Notes: generated by a model not told the origin, from the letters alone. A stretch of 64,000 nt of DNA from Jannaschia pohangensis (GCF_900113875.1 NZ_FORA01000001.1:1301925-1365924); one strand, 5' to 3'. Shown: positions 27,569-37,663, counted from the first letter of the stretch. Numbers and translations: made by a program.

Positions 27569-28354
27569 ATGCACTTCTACGAGATGAACGGATTCATGGG
27601 ATCGCAGACTGACAACGTTGCCCTGTGTGGCCAGAAAGATATGCCCGAGGCCGACGGCGCTTGCTTGTTTCTCGATTTTGACGGCACACTTGTCGACATC
27701 GTCTCGACGCCGGATGCTGTCGAAGTCCGCGACGACGTTCACGACTTGCTCGACCGCGCGATGACCCGCCTTAATGGTCGGGTCGCCATCGTGTCGGGTC
27801 GGTCCGTAGAGGCGCTGGAGGGGTTCCTGCCCCGCTTCAAGGGCCCCATCGTGGGCACCCATGGTGCGGAAATCCGGCACGCCGACGGTCGGCTGACCCG
27901 CATCTCGGCCGACGCCGAAAAGGTGGCGGCGCTCACCAGAATTGTCGTCGATTTCGGAAAGCTGCGCCCGGAATTCCTGGTCGAGACCAAGCCGACCGGC
28001 GTCGTTCTCCATTTCCGGAACGCGCCCGAACATGCCGCGCTCGCCATGAAACTGATGGAGGCCGTGGCCCATGCAGCAGATGGGTTCACGTTGCAGCCCG
28101 CCCTTATGGCCTACGAGATCAAGATCGAGAATACCGGCAAGGACAAGGCCATGCAAAAGATCATGGCGACAAAGACCTTTTCCGGTACCGTTCCCGTCTA
28201 TGCCGGGGACGACCTGACCGACGAGCCGGCACTGGAACTCGCGGAGGCAGAGGGCGGTCTCGGCATCAAGATCGGCAAGGCCGAGACTCTGGCTAGCCAC
28301 CGTCTGGCCGACCCGTCCGAATTGCGCGCCTGCGTGGAGCGGTGGCTTGCCTGA
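27569..28354 (+). CDS. otsB: trehalose-6-phosphate phosphatase
   Basis: 261 residues from the ATG at 27569 (MHFYEMNGFMGSQ), with GAGGAG just upstream. HAD-family motifs are present: motif I CLFLDFDGTLVDI near residue 33, motif II VAIVSGRS near 73, the conserved GTHGAEIR, and motif IV VYAGDDLTDEPAL near 210. The enzyme removes phosphate from trehalose-6-phosphate to give trehalose in the cytoplasm. It sits between galU and otsA in a compact operon that provides a full path from glucose-1-phosphate to trehalose, given a source of glucose-6-phosphate. Confidence 0.94.
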   Translation: MHFYEMNGFMGSQTDNVALCGQKDMPEADGACLFLDFDGTLVDIVSTPDAVEVRDDVHDLLDRAMTRLNGRVAIVSGRSVEALEGFLPRFKGPIVGTHGAEIRHADGRLTRISADAEKVAALTRIVVDFGKLRPEFLVETKPTGVVLHFRNAPEHAALAMKLMEAVAHAADGFTLQPALMAYEIKIENTGKDKAMQKIMATKTFSGTVPVYAGDDLTDEPALELAEAEGGLGIKIGKAETLASHRLADPSELRACVERWLA

Positions 28355-28367
28355 CGGCGCCGAACCC

Positions 28368-29756
28368 ATGTCTGACGGCCGCCTGATCGTCGTCTCGAAC
28401 CGCCTGCCCAAGGGCGATGTTCCATCGGGCGGGTTGGTGTTTGCGGTGCACGAAATGCTCAGCCAGACCGGCGGGCTCTGGATTGGGGCCGCCGACCCGA
28501 CCAAGACCGCCGAAGACGGGCTGACCCAGATTGGCAAGGGGGTATACGACCGCGCCACCTTTGCCCTGAGCGAAGATGAACATCGGCACTACTACCTCGG
28601 CTACTCCAATTCGATGCTCTGGCCGTTGTTTCATCACCGGGCAGACCTGCTGTCGTTCGATCAGGACGACTTCGACGGCTATGCCCGCGTGAATGCCCGT
28701 GTCGCACGCGCCATCGCCGAGGTTGCCGCGCCCGGCGACACGATATGGATTCAGGACTACCATTTCCTGATGGTTGCGAAATACTTGCGCGAGCTTGGCG
28801 TGCGCAACCGCATCGGGCTGTTCCTTCACATCCCCTGCCCCAATGTCAGCGATCTGATGGCCCTGCCGCAGGGGGCGGACCTTCCCGGTTGGCTGGCCGC
28901 GCATGACTTGGTCGGGCTTCAGACGCAGCGCGATGTATCGGCCGTCTCGGACCTGCTGCGTCTCGATCGCGCGATCGAACGCCTTCCCAATGGGGGCTGG
29001 ATCCGCAAGGGCCATCGCTTTGCTGTCCTGAGCTTTCCCATCGGGATCGACGCCCAGGGGTTCGCCGATACCGCGGCCAGTGCGCCCGAATTGCCGCTTC
29101 GCATGCCACGCGATGCGCCGCTCATTCTCGGGGTGGACCGTCTGGATTACTCCAAGGGTCTGGTTCAGCGTTTCGACGGGTTCGATACCTATCTGGCCAG
29201 GCGGGACGCAGGCGGGCCCCGACCCACTTTCCTGCAGATCGCCCCCGGGAGCCGCGAAGACGTGGCCGCCTATCAGGAAATCCGCGACCAGTTGGAACGC
29301 CGCGCCGGGGCGATCAACGGTGCGCACGCCGATCTGGACTGGACGCCCCTGCGCTACGTCCGGCGCAATATCGACCGCGCCATTCTGGCGGGGCTTTATC
29401 GGCGGGCCGATGTGGCGCTGGTCACACCGCTTGCCGACGGAATGAACCTTGTGGCCAAGGAATTCGTGGCCGCGCAGGACGATGAAGACCCCGGCGTTCT
29501 GATCCTGTCGCATTTTGCCGGCGCCGCCGAGCAATTGCGGGCGGCTCTGCTCGTAAATCCCTTCGACACCAGCGCCTTGGCCGAGGCGATTGACCGCGCG
29601 ATCCATATGCCGCTGGCCGAACGGCTTGAACGCCATGCCGCCCTTCGGCCGATGGTTTTCGATCAGGACATCACCTGGTGGCGCGACAATTTCCTGCGAC
29701 ACCTTCGCGGACACGCCGGATTTGACCGCGCCATGGCCCGCTTCTCTGCACCCTAG
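28368..29756 (+). CDS. otsA: trehalose-6-phosphate synthase
   Basis: 462 residues from the ATG at 28368 (MSDGRLIVVSNRLPKGDVPS). GT20 landmarks are VVSNRLP (substrate phosphate binding), WIQDYHFLMVAKYLRE near 125, GVDRLDYSKGLVQRF near 255 and TPLADGMNLVAKEFVAAQ near 355. The enzyme transfers glucose from UDP-glucose to glucose-6-phosphate. The start lies 13 bases after otsB; a TTG seven codons upstream, overlapping otsB, is possible but less likely. Trehalose is commonly an osmolyte or desiccation protectant. Confidence 0.95.
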   Translation: MSDGRLIVVSNRLPKGDVPSGGLVFAVHEMLSQTGGLWIGAADPTKTAEDGLTQIGKGVYDRATFALSEDEHRHYYLGYSNSMLWPLFHHRADLLSFDQDDFDGYARVNARVARAIAEVAAPGDTIWIQDYHFLMVAKYLRELGVRNRIGLFLHIPCPNVSDLMALPQGADLPGWLAAHDLVGLQTQRDVSAVSDLLRLDRAIERLPNGGWIRKGHRFAVLSFPIGIDAQGFADTAASAPELPLRMPRDAPLILGVDRLDYSKGLVQRFDGFDTYLARRDAGGPRPTFLQIAPGSREDVAAYQEIRDQLERRAGAINGAHADLDWTPLRYVRRNIDRAILAGLYRRADVALVTPLADGMNLVAKEFVAAQDDEDPGVLILSHFAGAAEQLRAALLVNPFDTSALAEAIDRAIHMPLAERLERHAALRPMVFDQDITWWRDNFLRHLRGHAGFDRAMARFSAP

Positions 29757-29882
29757 ACGCTTCGCACACTGAATGCAGGGCTTCGTTCGAGTGCGGACGG
29801 CGGTCTTTCGTCGTCTATTTGGCCGGTGTCATGCCTGTTCGGACCGGCTCACTCAGAGCCGTAAAGATTTCAGACCAAAATT

Positions 29883-29899
29883 TTTTACCTCATGTAAAA
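29883..29899. promoter_or_regulatory. candidate operator upstream of the LacI-type regulator
   Basis: TTTTAC-CTCAT-GTAAAA is a perfect palindrome (six-base arms, five-base spacer) lying 66 bases before the regulator ATG. The same TTTAC/GTAAA half-sites recur before smoE (31078-31091), which suggests autoregulation by the LacI-type protein. The 208-base gap between otsA and the regulator holds no gene. Confidence 0.6.
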
Positions 29900-29964
29900 T
29901 TTTTGATCGACACCCCGACCACTTCCGGTAGGGTGGTTCCCAATTGAGATGGAGAACCCCAAAG

Positions 29965-31002
29965 ATGTCGAAACCCCGGATCAACACGATGGAAGAACTG
30001 TCGGTCGCCATAGGTGTTTCTCGGCCCACGCTGTCGCGATTTTTTCAGGATCCGAGCCGGGTCAAGAAGAACACCGCGGCCAGGATCGAGGCCGGACTGG
30101 CCCGTGTCGAATACGTCCCGAACTTCTTCGCGACCCGGATGAACCGCAAGTCGACAGGCCTGATCGGCGTCATCATTCCCTATCTGAACGACCTGTTTTT
30201 CACCAAGCTGCTCCAGGCCGTCGAAGTCGCCGCAATGCAGGCCGGGATGACGGTGATAACCCAATGCTCCCACTCGGACCCCGCCATCGAAGCCCGCGCA
30301 GCCGAGACCTTCATGTCGATGAGCGTGGACGGCGCCATCGTGGCCCCCTTGGGCGATCACAGCGACCAGGCCGTCCACCTGCGATTGAAATCACGGATGC
30401 CCTTCGTCTTGATGGATTCTCGACCGAAAACGATGCCGAACGTTGATTTTGTTGGAACAAATCACCATCAGAGCACCGGGCTCATCACCGAATACCTGTG
30501 CCGTATGGGCGAGCCGCCGGTGTTTCTGGCCATGCCCCGGGTCAATTTCAACGCGCGCGAGAGGGAGGCCGCCTATATCGCGCGGATGCGGGAACTGGGC
30601 TTCGAGCCCGAGGTGATCGGGACCGAACTGCTGCACGAAGACTGGCATTTCGAGGAGCATGGAGAGGCGGTCCTCGACATCGAATTCGGGGGCGGACGAC
30701 TGACGGATCGGTCGATTCTCTGCGCCAATGACAGGGTCGCCATCGGTGCGATCCGCGCCGCGGCGCGGCACGGCCTGACGCCCGGACGTTTCGGAAAGGG
30801 GGGCCTGCGCATCGCGGGCCATGACGATTACCCGCTCTGTCCCTACCTCAATCCGGCCCTCACCACGGTCGCGCAGAACACCGATGCGATTGGGAAGAAA
30901 GCAGTCTCTCGCCTGCTTGACCTGATCCGTGGCGATGGCCGGGACGACACCCCCGAGATCACCCTGTTCGACGGCAATCTCAAATTGCGTGAATCCGCAT
31001 AG
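29965..31002 (+). CDS. LacI-family transcriptional regulator of polyol uptake
   Basis: 345 residues from the ATG at 29965, preceded by GGAG. The N terminus (INTMEELSVAIGVSRPTLSRFFQDPSRVKKNTAARIEAGL) is a LacI-type helix-turn-helix plus hinge (VEYVPNFFATRMNRKSTGLIGVIIP). The remaining 290 residues form a periplasmic-binding-protein-like sensor domain. It lies directly before, and in the same direction as, the sorbitol/mannitol transporter, and matching palindromes lie upstream of both. It is therefore probably the local repressor, with the polyol or a derived sugar as inducer; this is inferred from position. Confidence 0.88.
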   Translation: MSKPRINTMEELSVAIGVSRPTLSRFFQDPSRVKKNTAARIEAGLARVEYVPNFFATRMNRKSTGLIGVIIPYLNDLFFTKLLQAVEVAAMQAGMTVITQCSHSDPAIEARAAETFMSMSVDGAIVAPLGDHSDQAVHLRLKSRMPFVLMDSRPKTMPNVDFVGTNHHQSTGLITEYLCRMGEPPVFLAMPRVNFNAREREAAYIARMRELGFEPEVIGTELLHEDWHFEEHGEAVLDIEFGGGRLTDRSILCANDRVAIGAIRAAARHGLTPGRFGKGGLRIAGHDDYPLCPYLNPALTTVAQNTDAIGKKAVSRLLDLIRGDGRDDTPEITLFDGNLKLRESA

Positions 31003-31049
31003 CGCTGAAATGTGCCGCATCGCAGCAATTCGGTGATCAAGAAAGTGGC

Positions 31050-31091
31050 TTGACTCGAACCTTCCCGAGCGTCAACATTTACATGTGTAAA
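31050..31091 (+). promoter_or_regulatory. candidate smoE promoter with overlapping LacI-type operator
   Basis: TTGACT at 31050-31055 and CAACAT at 31073-31078 are spaced by 17 bases and could serve as -35 and -10, although the -10 is poor. TTTACA-TG-TGTAAA at 31078-31091 is a perfect palindrome (six-base arms) overlapping the probable start of transcription, a usual place for a repressor site. A strong ribosome site (GGGAGGA, 31094-31100) follows before the smoE ATG. Confidence 0.5.
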
Positions 31092-31105
31092 AAGGGAGGA
31101 CAGAC

Positions 31106-32425
31106 ATGTCTATCAAGAGAACACTGCTGACCAGTGTCGTGGGCCTTGCGCTCGCCACCGGCATTGCGTCCGCTGACGGTCACGCGACGACCATCACGAT
31201 CGCCACCGTCAACAACGGCGACATGGTCCGCATGCAAGGCCTGACCGACGCCTTCAACGAAGCGCATCCCGACATCACGCTCGAATGGGTCGTGCTGGAA
31301 GAGAACGTGCTGCGTCAGAACCTGACCACCGACATCTCGACCGGGGGTGGCGCCTATGACGTCATGACCATCGGCACCTACGAAGTTCCGATCTGGGGCA
31401 AGAACGGTTGGCTCGTCTCGCTCAGCGACGGCATGGCAGACGACTGGAACGCAGACGACCTGCTGCCCGCCATCGCCGGTGGTCTGACCGTCGACGGTGA
31501 GCTCTATGCCGCGCCCTTCTATGGCGAGTCGTCGATGGTGATGTACCGGACCGACCTCATGGAAGCCGCCGGTCTCGAGATGCCCGACGCGCCGACCTGG
31601 GACTTCATCCGCGAAGCCGCTGCCGCGATGACCGACCGCGACAACGACATCAACGGCATCTGCGCCCGCGGCAAGGCCGGCTGGGGCGAGAACATGGCCT
31701 TCCTGACCGCCATGTCGAACTCCTTCGGCGCGCGCTGGTTCGACGAAGACTGGAACGCCCAGTTCGACAGCCCCGAGTGGGCCGCGACCATCGACTTCTA
31801 CCTCGGCATGATGAACGAATCCGGTCCCGCCGGTGCCGCCAACAACGGCTTCAACGAGAACCTGACCCTGTTCCAGCAAGGCAAGTGCGGCATGTGGATC
31901 GACGCCACTGTCGCTGCGTCTTTCGTGACCGGCGCGGATTCCACCGTGGCCGACAAGGTCGGTTTCGCGCTGGCTCCCGACAACGGCCTGGGCAAGCGCG
32001 GCAACTGGCTTTGGGCATGGTCGCTGGCCATCCCGACCTCGTCGCAAAAGCAGGACGCCGCCAAGACGTTCATCAGCTGGGCCACCGGTCCGGGCTATAC
32101 CGAGCTGGTCGCCGCCAACGAAGGTTGGGCCAACGTGCCCCCGGGCACGCGCACGTCGCTCTATGAGAACCAGGCTTATCTGGATGCGGCGCCCTTCGCG
32201 CAAATGACCCTCGACAGCATCTTGTCGGCGGACCCGACCAATCCGACCGTTCAGCCGGTGCCCTATACCGGCATCCAGTTCGTCGCCATCCCCGAATTCG
32301 CCGGGATCGCCACGCAGACCGGTCAGCAGTTCTCGGACGCCCTGGCGGGCAACCAGACTGCCGCCGAGGCGCTGGCCAATTCGCAGGCGCTGACCACGGA
32401 AGAAATGGAAGCGGCGGGCTACTAA
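31106..32425 (+). CDS. smoE: sorbitol/mannitol ABC transporter substrate-binding protein
   Basis: 439 residues. A Sec signal peptide (MSIKRTLLTSVVGLALATGIASA) precedes an extracellular solute-binding family 1 body: TITIATVNNGDMVRMQGLTD, GGGAYDVMTIGTYEVPIWGKNGWL, GELYAAPFYGESSMVMYRTD. The protein and the following gene order (two permeases, ATPase, SDR dehydrogenase, mannitol dehydrogenase) match the smo operon of Rhodobacter. It binds hexitols in the periplasm. A strong hairpin follows the gene and may keep its message more abundant than the permease part. Confidence 0.9.
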   Translation: MSIKRTLLTSVVGLALATGIASADGHATTITIATVNNGDMVRMQGLTDAFNEAHPDITLEWVVLEENVLRQNLTTDISTGGGAYDVMTIGTYEVPIWGKNGWLVSLSDGMADDWNADDLLPAIAGGLTVDGELYAAPFYGESSMVMYRTDLMEAAGLEMPDAPTWDFIREAAAAMTDRDNDINGICARGKAGWGENMAFLTAMSNSFGARWFDEDWNAQFDSPEWAATIDFYLGMMNESGPAGAANNGFNENLTLFQQGKCGMWIDATVAASFVTGADSTVADKVGFALAPDNGLGKRGNWLWAWSLAIPTSSQKQDAAKTFISWATGPGYTELVAANEGWANVPPGTRTSLYENQAYLDAAPFAQMTLDSILSADPTNPTVQPVPYTGIQFVAIPEFAGIATQTGQQFSDALAGNQTAAEALANSQALTTEEMEAAGY

Positions 32426-32438
32426 GCCGCTCTCTCCC

Positions 32439-32466
32439 GTCAGGCGGCCTTTCGGGGTCGCCTGAC
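32439..32466 (+). terminator. intercistronic hairpin after smoE
   Basis: GTCAGGCG at 32439-32446 pairs perfectly with CGCCTGAC at 32459-32466. Three further pairs, one a G:T wobble, shorten the loop. There is no T-run, so it is more likely a 3'-end stabiliser or partial attenuator than a full terminator. It lies in the 139-base gap before smoF, the only large gap in the operon. Confidence 0.55.
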
Positions 32467-32564
32467 ACCCCCGACATCGCAACTTCGGACTTTCCGCGAG
32501 CGTCCCCTGAGGCTCCCGCAAGATCCGAGCCCCGTGTGCCCTCCTTCACGTCAGGAAAACTGCC

Positions 32565-33431
32565 ATGGCGACCGCGCATTCGAAATCCGCCGCCCGTCTG
32601 ATGATCGCACCGGCCGTCTTTGTTCTTCTGGTCTGGATGCTGATCCCGCTGTGCATGACGCTCTATTTCTCCTTCGCCGACTATCGCCCCATGCGCGGCG
32701 TGTTCGAGACCTGGATCGGGTTCGAGAATTTCATCCGGTTCCTGACATCGTCGTCGTTCCTCAGCTCGCTGGTGACAACGCTTCAGATGGTGGGCGGCAT
32801 CCTCGTCATCACCATCGCGGGCGGGGTGCTCATGGCGCTCCTGCTCGATCAGCCGATGTTCGGCCAGGGCATCGTGCGGATCCTGGTGATCGCGCCCTTC
32901 TTCGTGATGCCTACGGTTTCGGCGCTGGTCTGGAAGAACATGTTCTTCAACGTGGACAATGGTTTGTTCTCCTACCTGTTCCAGGGTCTGGGGTTTCCGC
33001 CCTATGACTTCCTCAGCCAGTCGCCGCTTCTGTCGATCATCGTCATCGTGGCATGGCAGTGGCTGCCGTTCGCGACGCTGATCCTGCTGACGGCCGTTCA
33101 ATCGCTGGACAGTGAGCAACTGGAAGCGGCCGAGATGGACGGCGCCCCGGCCCTCGCGCGCTTTCGCTTCATCATCCTGCCGCACCTGAGCCGGGCGATC
33201 ACGGTGGTGATCCTGATCCAGACCATCTTCCTGCTGTCGATCTTCGCGGAAATCTTCGTGACGACCAACGGCGCCTTCGGCACCCGCACCCTGACCTATC
33301 TCGTCTATCAGCGCGTGCTCGAAAGCCAGAACATCGGACTTGGGTCGGCGGGCGGGATCGTCGCCGTCATCCTGGCCAACGTCATCGCGATCTTCCTGAT
33401 GCGGATCGTCGGCAAGAACCTCGACAACTGA
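32565..33431 (+). CDS. smoF: polyol ABC transporter permease (MalF type)
   Basis: 288 residues with six hydrophobic helices, beginning with LMIAPAVFVLLVWMLIPLCM. The EAA loop that contacts the ATPase is EAAEMDGAPALARFRFIILP near residues 188-207. It is the first inner-membrane permease of the sorbitol/mannitol importer. SmoG follows after 15 bases with its own GGGGGAGGAG ribosome site. Confidence 0.92.
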   Translation: MATAHSKSAARLMIAPAVFVLLVWMLIPLCMTLYFSFADYRPMRGVFETWIGFENFIRFLTSSSFLSSLVTTLQMVGGILVITIAGGVLMALLLDQPMFGQGIVRILVIAPFFVMPTVSALVWKNMFFNVDNGLFSYLFQGLGFPPYDFLSQSPLLSIIVIVAWQWLPFATLILLTAVQSLDSEQLEAAEMDGAPALARFRFIILPHLSRAITVVILIQTIFLLSIFAEIFVTTNGAFGTRTLTYLVYQRVLESQNIGLGSAGGIVAVILANVIAIFLMRIVGKNLDN

Positions 33432-33446
33432 GGGGGAGGAGAGACA

Positions 33447-34277
33447 ATGGCTCGTGCCATCACAACCCAGAAAAAGGTCATGTGGACCACCCTCGCCTGG
33501 TGTTTCGGCCTTTTGATGTTCTTCCCGATCCTCTGGACGTTCCTGACCTCGTTCAAGACCGAGGCCACGGCCATCGCCGATCCGCCGGTCTGGTTCCTGT
33601 TCGATTGGACCACCCAGAATTATGCCGACGTGCAGGATCGGTCGAACTATCCCAAGGCCCTGATGAACTCGATCATCATCGCCGTGGGATCGACATTCCT
33701 GGGCATCCTGATCGCCGTCCCCGCCGCCTGGGCCATGGCCTTCGTGCCCGGCAAGCGCACCAAGGATGTTCTGCTGTGGATGCTCTCGACCAAGATGCTG
33801 CCTGCGGTCGGCGTGCTCTATCCCATCGTTCTTCTGGCCAAATGGCTTGGCGTGATGGACAGCCGCATCCTGTTGGTCGTGGTCCTGATGCTGATCAACC
33901 TGCCGATCATCGTCTGGATGCTCTATACCTATTTCCGCGAAATCCCCGGCGAAATCCTTGAAGCGGCGCGGATGGACGGGGCGGGCCTGCGGTCGGAGAT
34001 CCTCTATGTGCTGACACCCATGGCGGTGCCGGGCATTGCCTCCACGATCCTGCTCAACATCATACTGGCCTGGAACGAGGCCTTCTGGACGATCCTGCTG
34101 ACGACCGTTGACGCGGCACCGCTCACCAAGTTCATCGCCAGCTTCTCGGCCCCCGAGGGTCTGTTCTACGCCAAGCTTTCCGCGGCCTCCATGCTGGCCA
34201 TCGCACCGATCCTGATCATGGGTTGGTTCTCTCAGAAACAGCTCGTCCGGGGCCTCACATTCGGAGCGGTCAAATAA
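33447..34277 (+). CDS. smoG: polyol ABC transporter permease (MalG type)
   Basis: 276 residues and six predicted helices ([20 protein letters not shown] at the N terminus). The EAA motif is [20 protein letters not shown] near residue 170. It forms the heterodimeric membrane channel with SmoF. Its TAA stop shares one base with the smoK ATG. Confidence 0.92.
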   Translation: MARAITTQKKVMWTTLAWCFGLLMFFPILWTFLTSFKTEATAIADPPVWFLFDWTTQNYADVQDRSNYPKALMNSIIIAVGSTFLGILIAVPAAWAMAFVPGKRTKDVLLWMLSTKMLPAVGVLYPIVLLAKWLGVMDSRILLVVVLMLINLPIIVWMLYTYFREIPGEILEAARMDGAGLRSEILYVLTPMAVPGIASTILLNIILAWNEAFWTILLTTVDAAPLTKFIASFSAPEGLFYAKLSAASMLAIAPILIMGWFSQKQLVRGLTFGAVK

Positions 34278-35281
34278 TGGGTCAGATCAACCTCAACCAG
34301 GTCACCAAGAGCTTTGGCGACGTCCAGGTCATCCCTCCCCTCGACCTTCAGATCAACGAAGGCGAATTCGTGGTCTTCGTCGGCCCCTCCGGCTGCGGCA
34401 AGTCCACGCTGCTGCGCCTGATCGCGGGGTTGGAGGATACGACCTCGGGCCACATCAACATCGACGGCAAGGACGCCACGACCCTGCCGCCATCCAAGCG
34501 CGGGCTGGCCATGGTGTTCCAGTCCTACGCCCTCTATCCGCATATGTCCGTGCGCAAGAACATCGCCTTTCCGATGCGCATGGCCGGTCTGGACGAGGCG
34601 ACGCAGAAGGCCAAGATCGAGGCGGCGGCCAAGGCGTTGAACCTGACGGATTACCTGGATCGCAAACCGGGCCAATTGTCGGGCGGTCAGCGTCAGCGCG
34701 TCGCCATCGGCCGTGCCATCGTGCGCGAACCCGCCGCGTTCCTTTTTGACGAACCCCTGTCGAACCTCGACGCCGCGCTGCGCGTCGGGATGCGCCTCGA
34801 GATCATGGAGCTGCACAAGAAGCTCGAAACCACGATGATCTACGTCACCCACGACCAGGTCGAGGCGATGACCATGGCCGACAAGATCGTCGTGCTGCAG
34901 GCCGGTGTCATCGAACAGGTCGGCAGTCCTCTGGAGCTTTACCACGCGCCGCGCAACAAGTTCGTCGCGGGTTTCATCGGCAGCCCCAGGATGAATCTGA
35001 TCGAAGGGCCCGAGGCACAGAAGCACGGCGCCGCGACCATCGGCATCCGCCCCGAACATCTGGGCGTCTCCAAGACCGCGGGGCTGTGGCAGGGCAAGGT
35101 CGGGGTGGCCGAACACCTTGGTTCCGACACGTTCATCCACGTCCACCAGACCGGCCTGGCCGACATGATGACCGTGCGCATCACCGGCGACATCGAAGCC
35201 CGCCACGGCGATACCATCTATTTGACGCCGGACATGGACCAGTTGCACAGGTTCGACGCAGCGGGCCTGAGGATCGAATGA
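34277..35281 (+). CDS. smoK: polyol ABC transporter ATPase (MalK/UgpC type)
   Basis: 334 residues from the ATG at 34277. Walker A is [12 protein letters not shown], the signature [16 protein letters not shown], Walker [14 protein letters not shown] and the switch His is in [13 protein letters not shown]. The C-terminal 100 residues ([11 protein letters not shown]) form the TOBE-type regulatory domain of CUT1 importers. It overlaps smoG by one base and smoS by four, so the genes are translationally coupled. Confidence 0.94.
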   Translation: MGQINLNQVTKSFGDVQVIPPLDLQINEGEFVVFVGPSGCGKSTLLRLIAGLEDTTSGHINIDGKDATTLPPSKRGLAMVFQSYALYPHMSVRKNIAFPMRMAGLDEATQKAKIEAAAKALNLTDYLDRKPGQLSGGQRQRVAIGRAIVREPAAFLFDEPLSNLDAALRVGMRLEIMELHKKLETTMIYVTHDQVEAMTMADKIVVLQAGVIEQVGSPLELYHAPRNKFVAGFIGSPRMNLIEGPEAQKHGAATIGIRPEHLGVSKTAGLWQGKVGVAEHLGSDTFIHVHQTGLADMMTVRITGDIEARHGDTIYLTPDMDQLHRFDAAGLRIE

Positions 35282-36051
35282 AACGACTGGACGGAAAATC
35301 GGCGCTGGTCACCGGATCGGCGCGCGGGATCGGGCGTGGCTTTGCCGAGGCCTATATCGCCGAGGGCGCGACGGTCGCCATCGCCGACGTGAACATCGCC
35401 GCCGCCCGGGCAACCGCGCGTGAATTGGGCGATGCGGCCTACGCGATGCAGATGGACGTCACCGATCAGGGCAGCATCGACGCCGCCATCGCCGCCGTGG
35501 TGGATCATGCGGGCAAACTCGACATCCTGATCAACAACGCGGCCCTTTTCGATGCCGCCGAGACCGTCGACATCACGCGGGCCAGCTTTGACAGGCTCTA
35601 TGCCGTCAACGTCGCGGGCACCCTGTTCACCATGCAGGCCGCCGCCCGCCAGATGATCGCCCAAGGGCACGGCGGCAAGATCATCAACATGGCCAGCCAG
35701 GCCGGCAGACGGGGTGAGCCGCTGGTGCTCGTCTATTGCTCGACCAAGGCGGCGGTCATCTCGATGACGCAATCGGCGGGCCTGAACCTCATCAAGCACG
35801 GCATCAACGTCAACGCCATCGCCCCCGGCGTGGTCGACGGCGACCATTGGGACCATGTGGATTCGATGTTCGCCAAACTCGAAGGCAAGGCCCCCGGTCA
35901 GAAGAAGGCCGAGGTCGCCGCAGGCGTGCCCGCCGGGCGTTTTGCCGTGCCCGCCGATCTGACCGGAATGGCGGTCTTTCTTGCCTCCCCCGACTCCGAC
36001 TATGTCGTCTCGCAGACGTATAATGTCGACGGCGGGCAATGGATGAGCTGA
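35278..36051 (+). CDS. smoS: sorbitol (L-iditol) dehydrogenase, SDR family
   Basis: 257 residues from the ATG at 35278, overlapping the smoK stop by 4 bases. SDR motifs: TGSARGIG nucleotide-binding loop near residue 12, the NNAA motif near 85, catalytic Ser in [12 protein letters not shown], and YCSTK (Tyr and Lys) near 153. It converts D-sorbitol to D-fructose with NAD. Operon position supports the polyol role over other SDR activities. Confidence 0.9.
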   Translation: MKRLDGKSALVTGSARGIGRGFAEAYIAEGATVAIADVNIAAARATARELGDAAYAMQMDVTDQGSIDAAIAAVVDHAGKLDILINNAALFDAAETVDITRASFDRLYAVNVAGTLFTMQAAARQMIAQGHGGKIINMASQAGRRGEPLVLVYCSTKAAVISMTQSAGLNLIKHGINVNAIAPGVVDGDHWDHVDSMFAKLEGKAPGQKKAEVAAGVPAGRFAVPADLTGMAVFLASPDSDYVVSQTYNVDGGQWMS

Positions 36052-37520
36052 TGAAACTGACCCTCGCTGCCCTCCACGATCTGCCTGCCGCGGTGGACCG
36101 CCCGACCTATTTCCGTGACCAGCTTTCCGCCGGGATCGTGCATGTGGGCCTCGGCAATTTTCACCGAGCGCATATGGCGCTCTATCTGCATGACCTGTTC
36201 CAGAAGGGGCGTGACCTCGATTGGGCGATTGTCGGCGCAGGTGTCCGTCCCGCCGACAGCGTGGTCCGCGCCGATCTGGCGGCGCAGGATTGGCTGACCA
36301 CCGTCTGTGAACTCGATCCGGCGGGTGACCGTGCGGTGGTGACGGGCCCGATGATCGACTTCCTGCCGGTCGAAGAGGGCAATGGCCCGCTGATACGGCG
36401 CATGACCGACCCGGCCATCCGCATCGTGTCGCTCACCGTGACCGAAGGAGGGTACTATGTCGACTCCTCGGGGGCCTTCGACGTGGATCACGACGATATC
36501 CGTCACGATGCCGCCAATCCCGACACCCCGCGCACAGTCTTTGGCGCGATCATCGCGGCCTTGCGGGCGCGGAAGGCGGCGGGCATCACCCCCTTCACCG
36601 TGATGTCCTGCGACAACCTTCCCGAGAACGGCCACGTCGCCCGCGCCACGGTCACCGGCCTCGCCCGCCTGATCGACGCGGACACCGCCAATTGGATCGA
36701 CAAGGCGGTGGCCTTCCCCTGTGCCATGGTCGATCGGATCACACCCGCAACATCCGACCGCGAGCGCGAGATGATCGCCCGGACCTACGGGATCGAGGAT
36801 CGTCGCCCCATCACCTGCGAAAGTTTCCGCCAGTGGGTTCTGGAAGACAGCTTCAGCGCCGGGCGTCCCGCTTTTGAAGACGTAGGTGTTACCATCACCC
36901 CCGACGTCTCGCCCTACGAGTTGATGAAAATCCGCATCCTGAACGGCGGACATGCCGCGATGGCCTATCCTGCGGCCCTGCTCGACATCCATTTCGTGCA
37001 TGACGCCGCCGTCGAACCCCTCGTCCGCGGGTTTCTCGACAAGCTGGAGCGGGAGGAGATCATTCCGACCGTCCCCCCCGTGCCCGATACCGACCTTGCG
37101 ACCTACTATGCGCGGATCGGTGAGCGGCTGGAAAATCCGGGCGTGGCCGACACGATCCCCCGTCTGTGTCAGGACGGCTCCAACCGCCAGCCCAAGTTCA
37201 TCCTGCCCACCACGCGCGACAGGCTCGCCGACGGCGGTGGCATCGAGGGCCTGTCGCTGGTCTCCGCCCTCTGGTGCCACTACCTTTGCGGCCTCAGCGA
37301 GGGCGGCCGGACCATCGCGATCGACGACCCCTCGGCTGACCGTCTTCGGGCAGCGGCCATTGCGGCCAGAACGGACCCGCGCGCTTTCCTTGATCTCGAT
37401 TTCGTCTTCGGCGATCTGGCCCAGAACGCCGTCTTCGCCGACAGCTTCGCCCGACACCTCCGCGCCCTGCAACAGGACGGCACGGCAAAGGTCCTGCGGG
37501 GCTATATCGACGGCGCTTGA
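36051..37520 (+). CDS. mtlK: mannitol 2-dehydrogenase
   Basis: 489 residues from the ATG at 36051, which shares a base with the smoS stop (TGATG); an in-frame ATG at 36039 would add four residues. The polyol-specific long-chain dehydrogenase features are VHVGLGNFHRAHMALYLHDL near residue 25, the EGGYYVDSSG loop, and the catalytic MKIRILNGGHAAMAYPA (Lys, Asn and His) near 285. It oxidises D-mannitol to D-fructose. It ends the smo operon; no kinase follows before the mobile-element boundary. Confidence 0.93.
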   Translation: MKLTLAALHDLPAAVDRPTYFRDQLSAGIVHVGLGNFHRAHMALYLHDLFQKGRDLDWAIVGAGVRPADSVVRADLAAQDWLTTVCELDPAGDRAVVTGPMIDFLPVEEGNGPLIRRMTDPAIRIVSLTVTEGGYYVDSSGAFDVDHDDIRHDAANPDTPRTVFGAIIAALRARKAAGITPFTVMSCDNLPENGHVARATVTGLARLIDADTANWIDKAVAFPCAMVDRITPATSDREREMIARTYGIEDRRPITCESFRQWVLEDSFSAGRPAFEDVGVTITPDVSPYELMKIRILNGGHAAMAYPAALLDIHFVHDAAVEPLVRGFLDKLEREEIIPTVPPVPDTDLATYYARIGERLENPGVADTIPRLCQDGSNRQPKFILPTTRDRLADGGGIEGLSLVSALWCHYLCGLSEGGRTIAIDDPSADRLRAAAIAARTDPRAFLDLDFVFGDLAQNAVFADSFARHLRALQQDGTAKVLRGYIDGA

Positions 37521-37663
37521 ACGAATTCCCGCATGATGCCTGATGTTGCCCGATCAACGGAACGGAAACTCCCGGCGACACAATCGAGACAATTCAAGGA
37601 TCAAGGTCCATGAACGCCATTTGGCCGTCTCATGGGATCAAGCCGACATCTGCCTGCTTTTAC

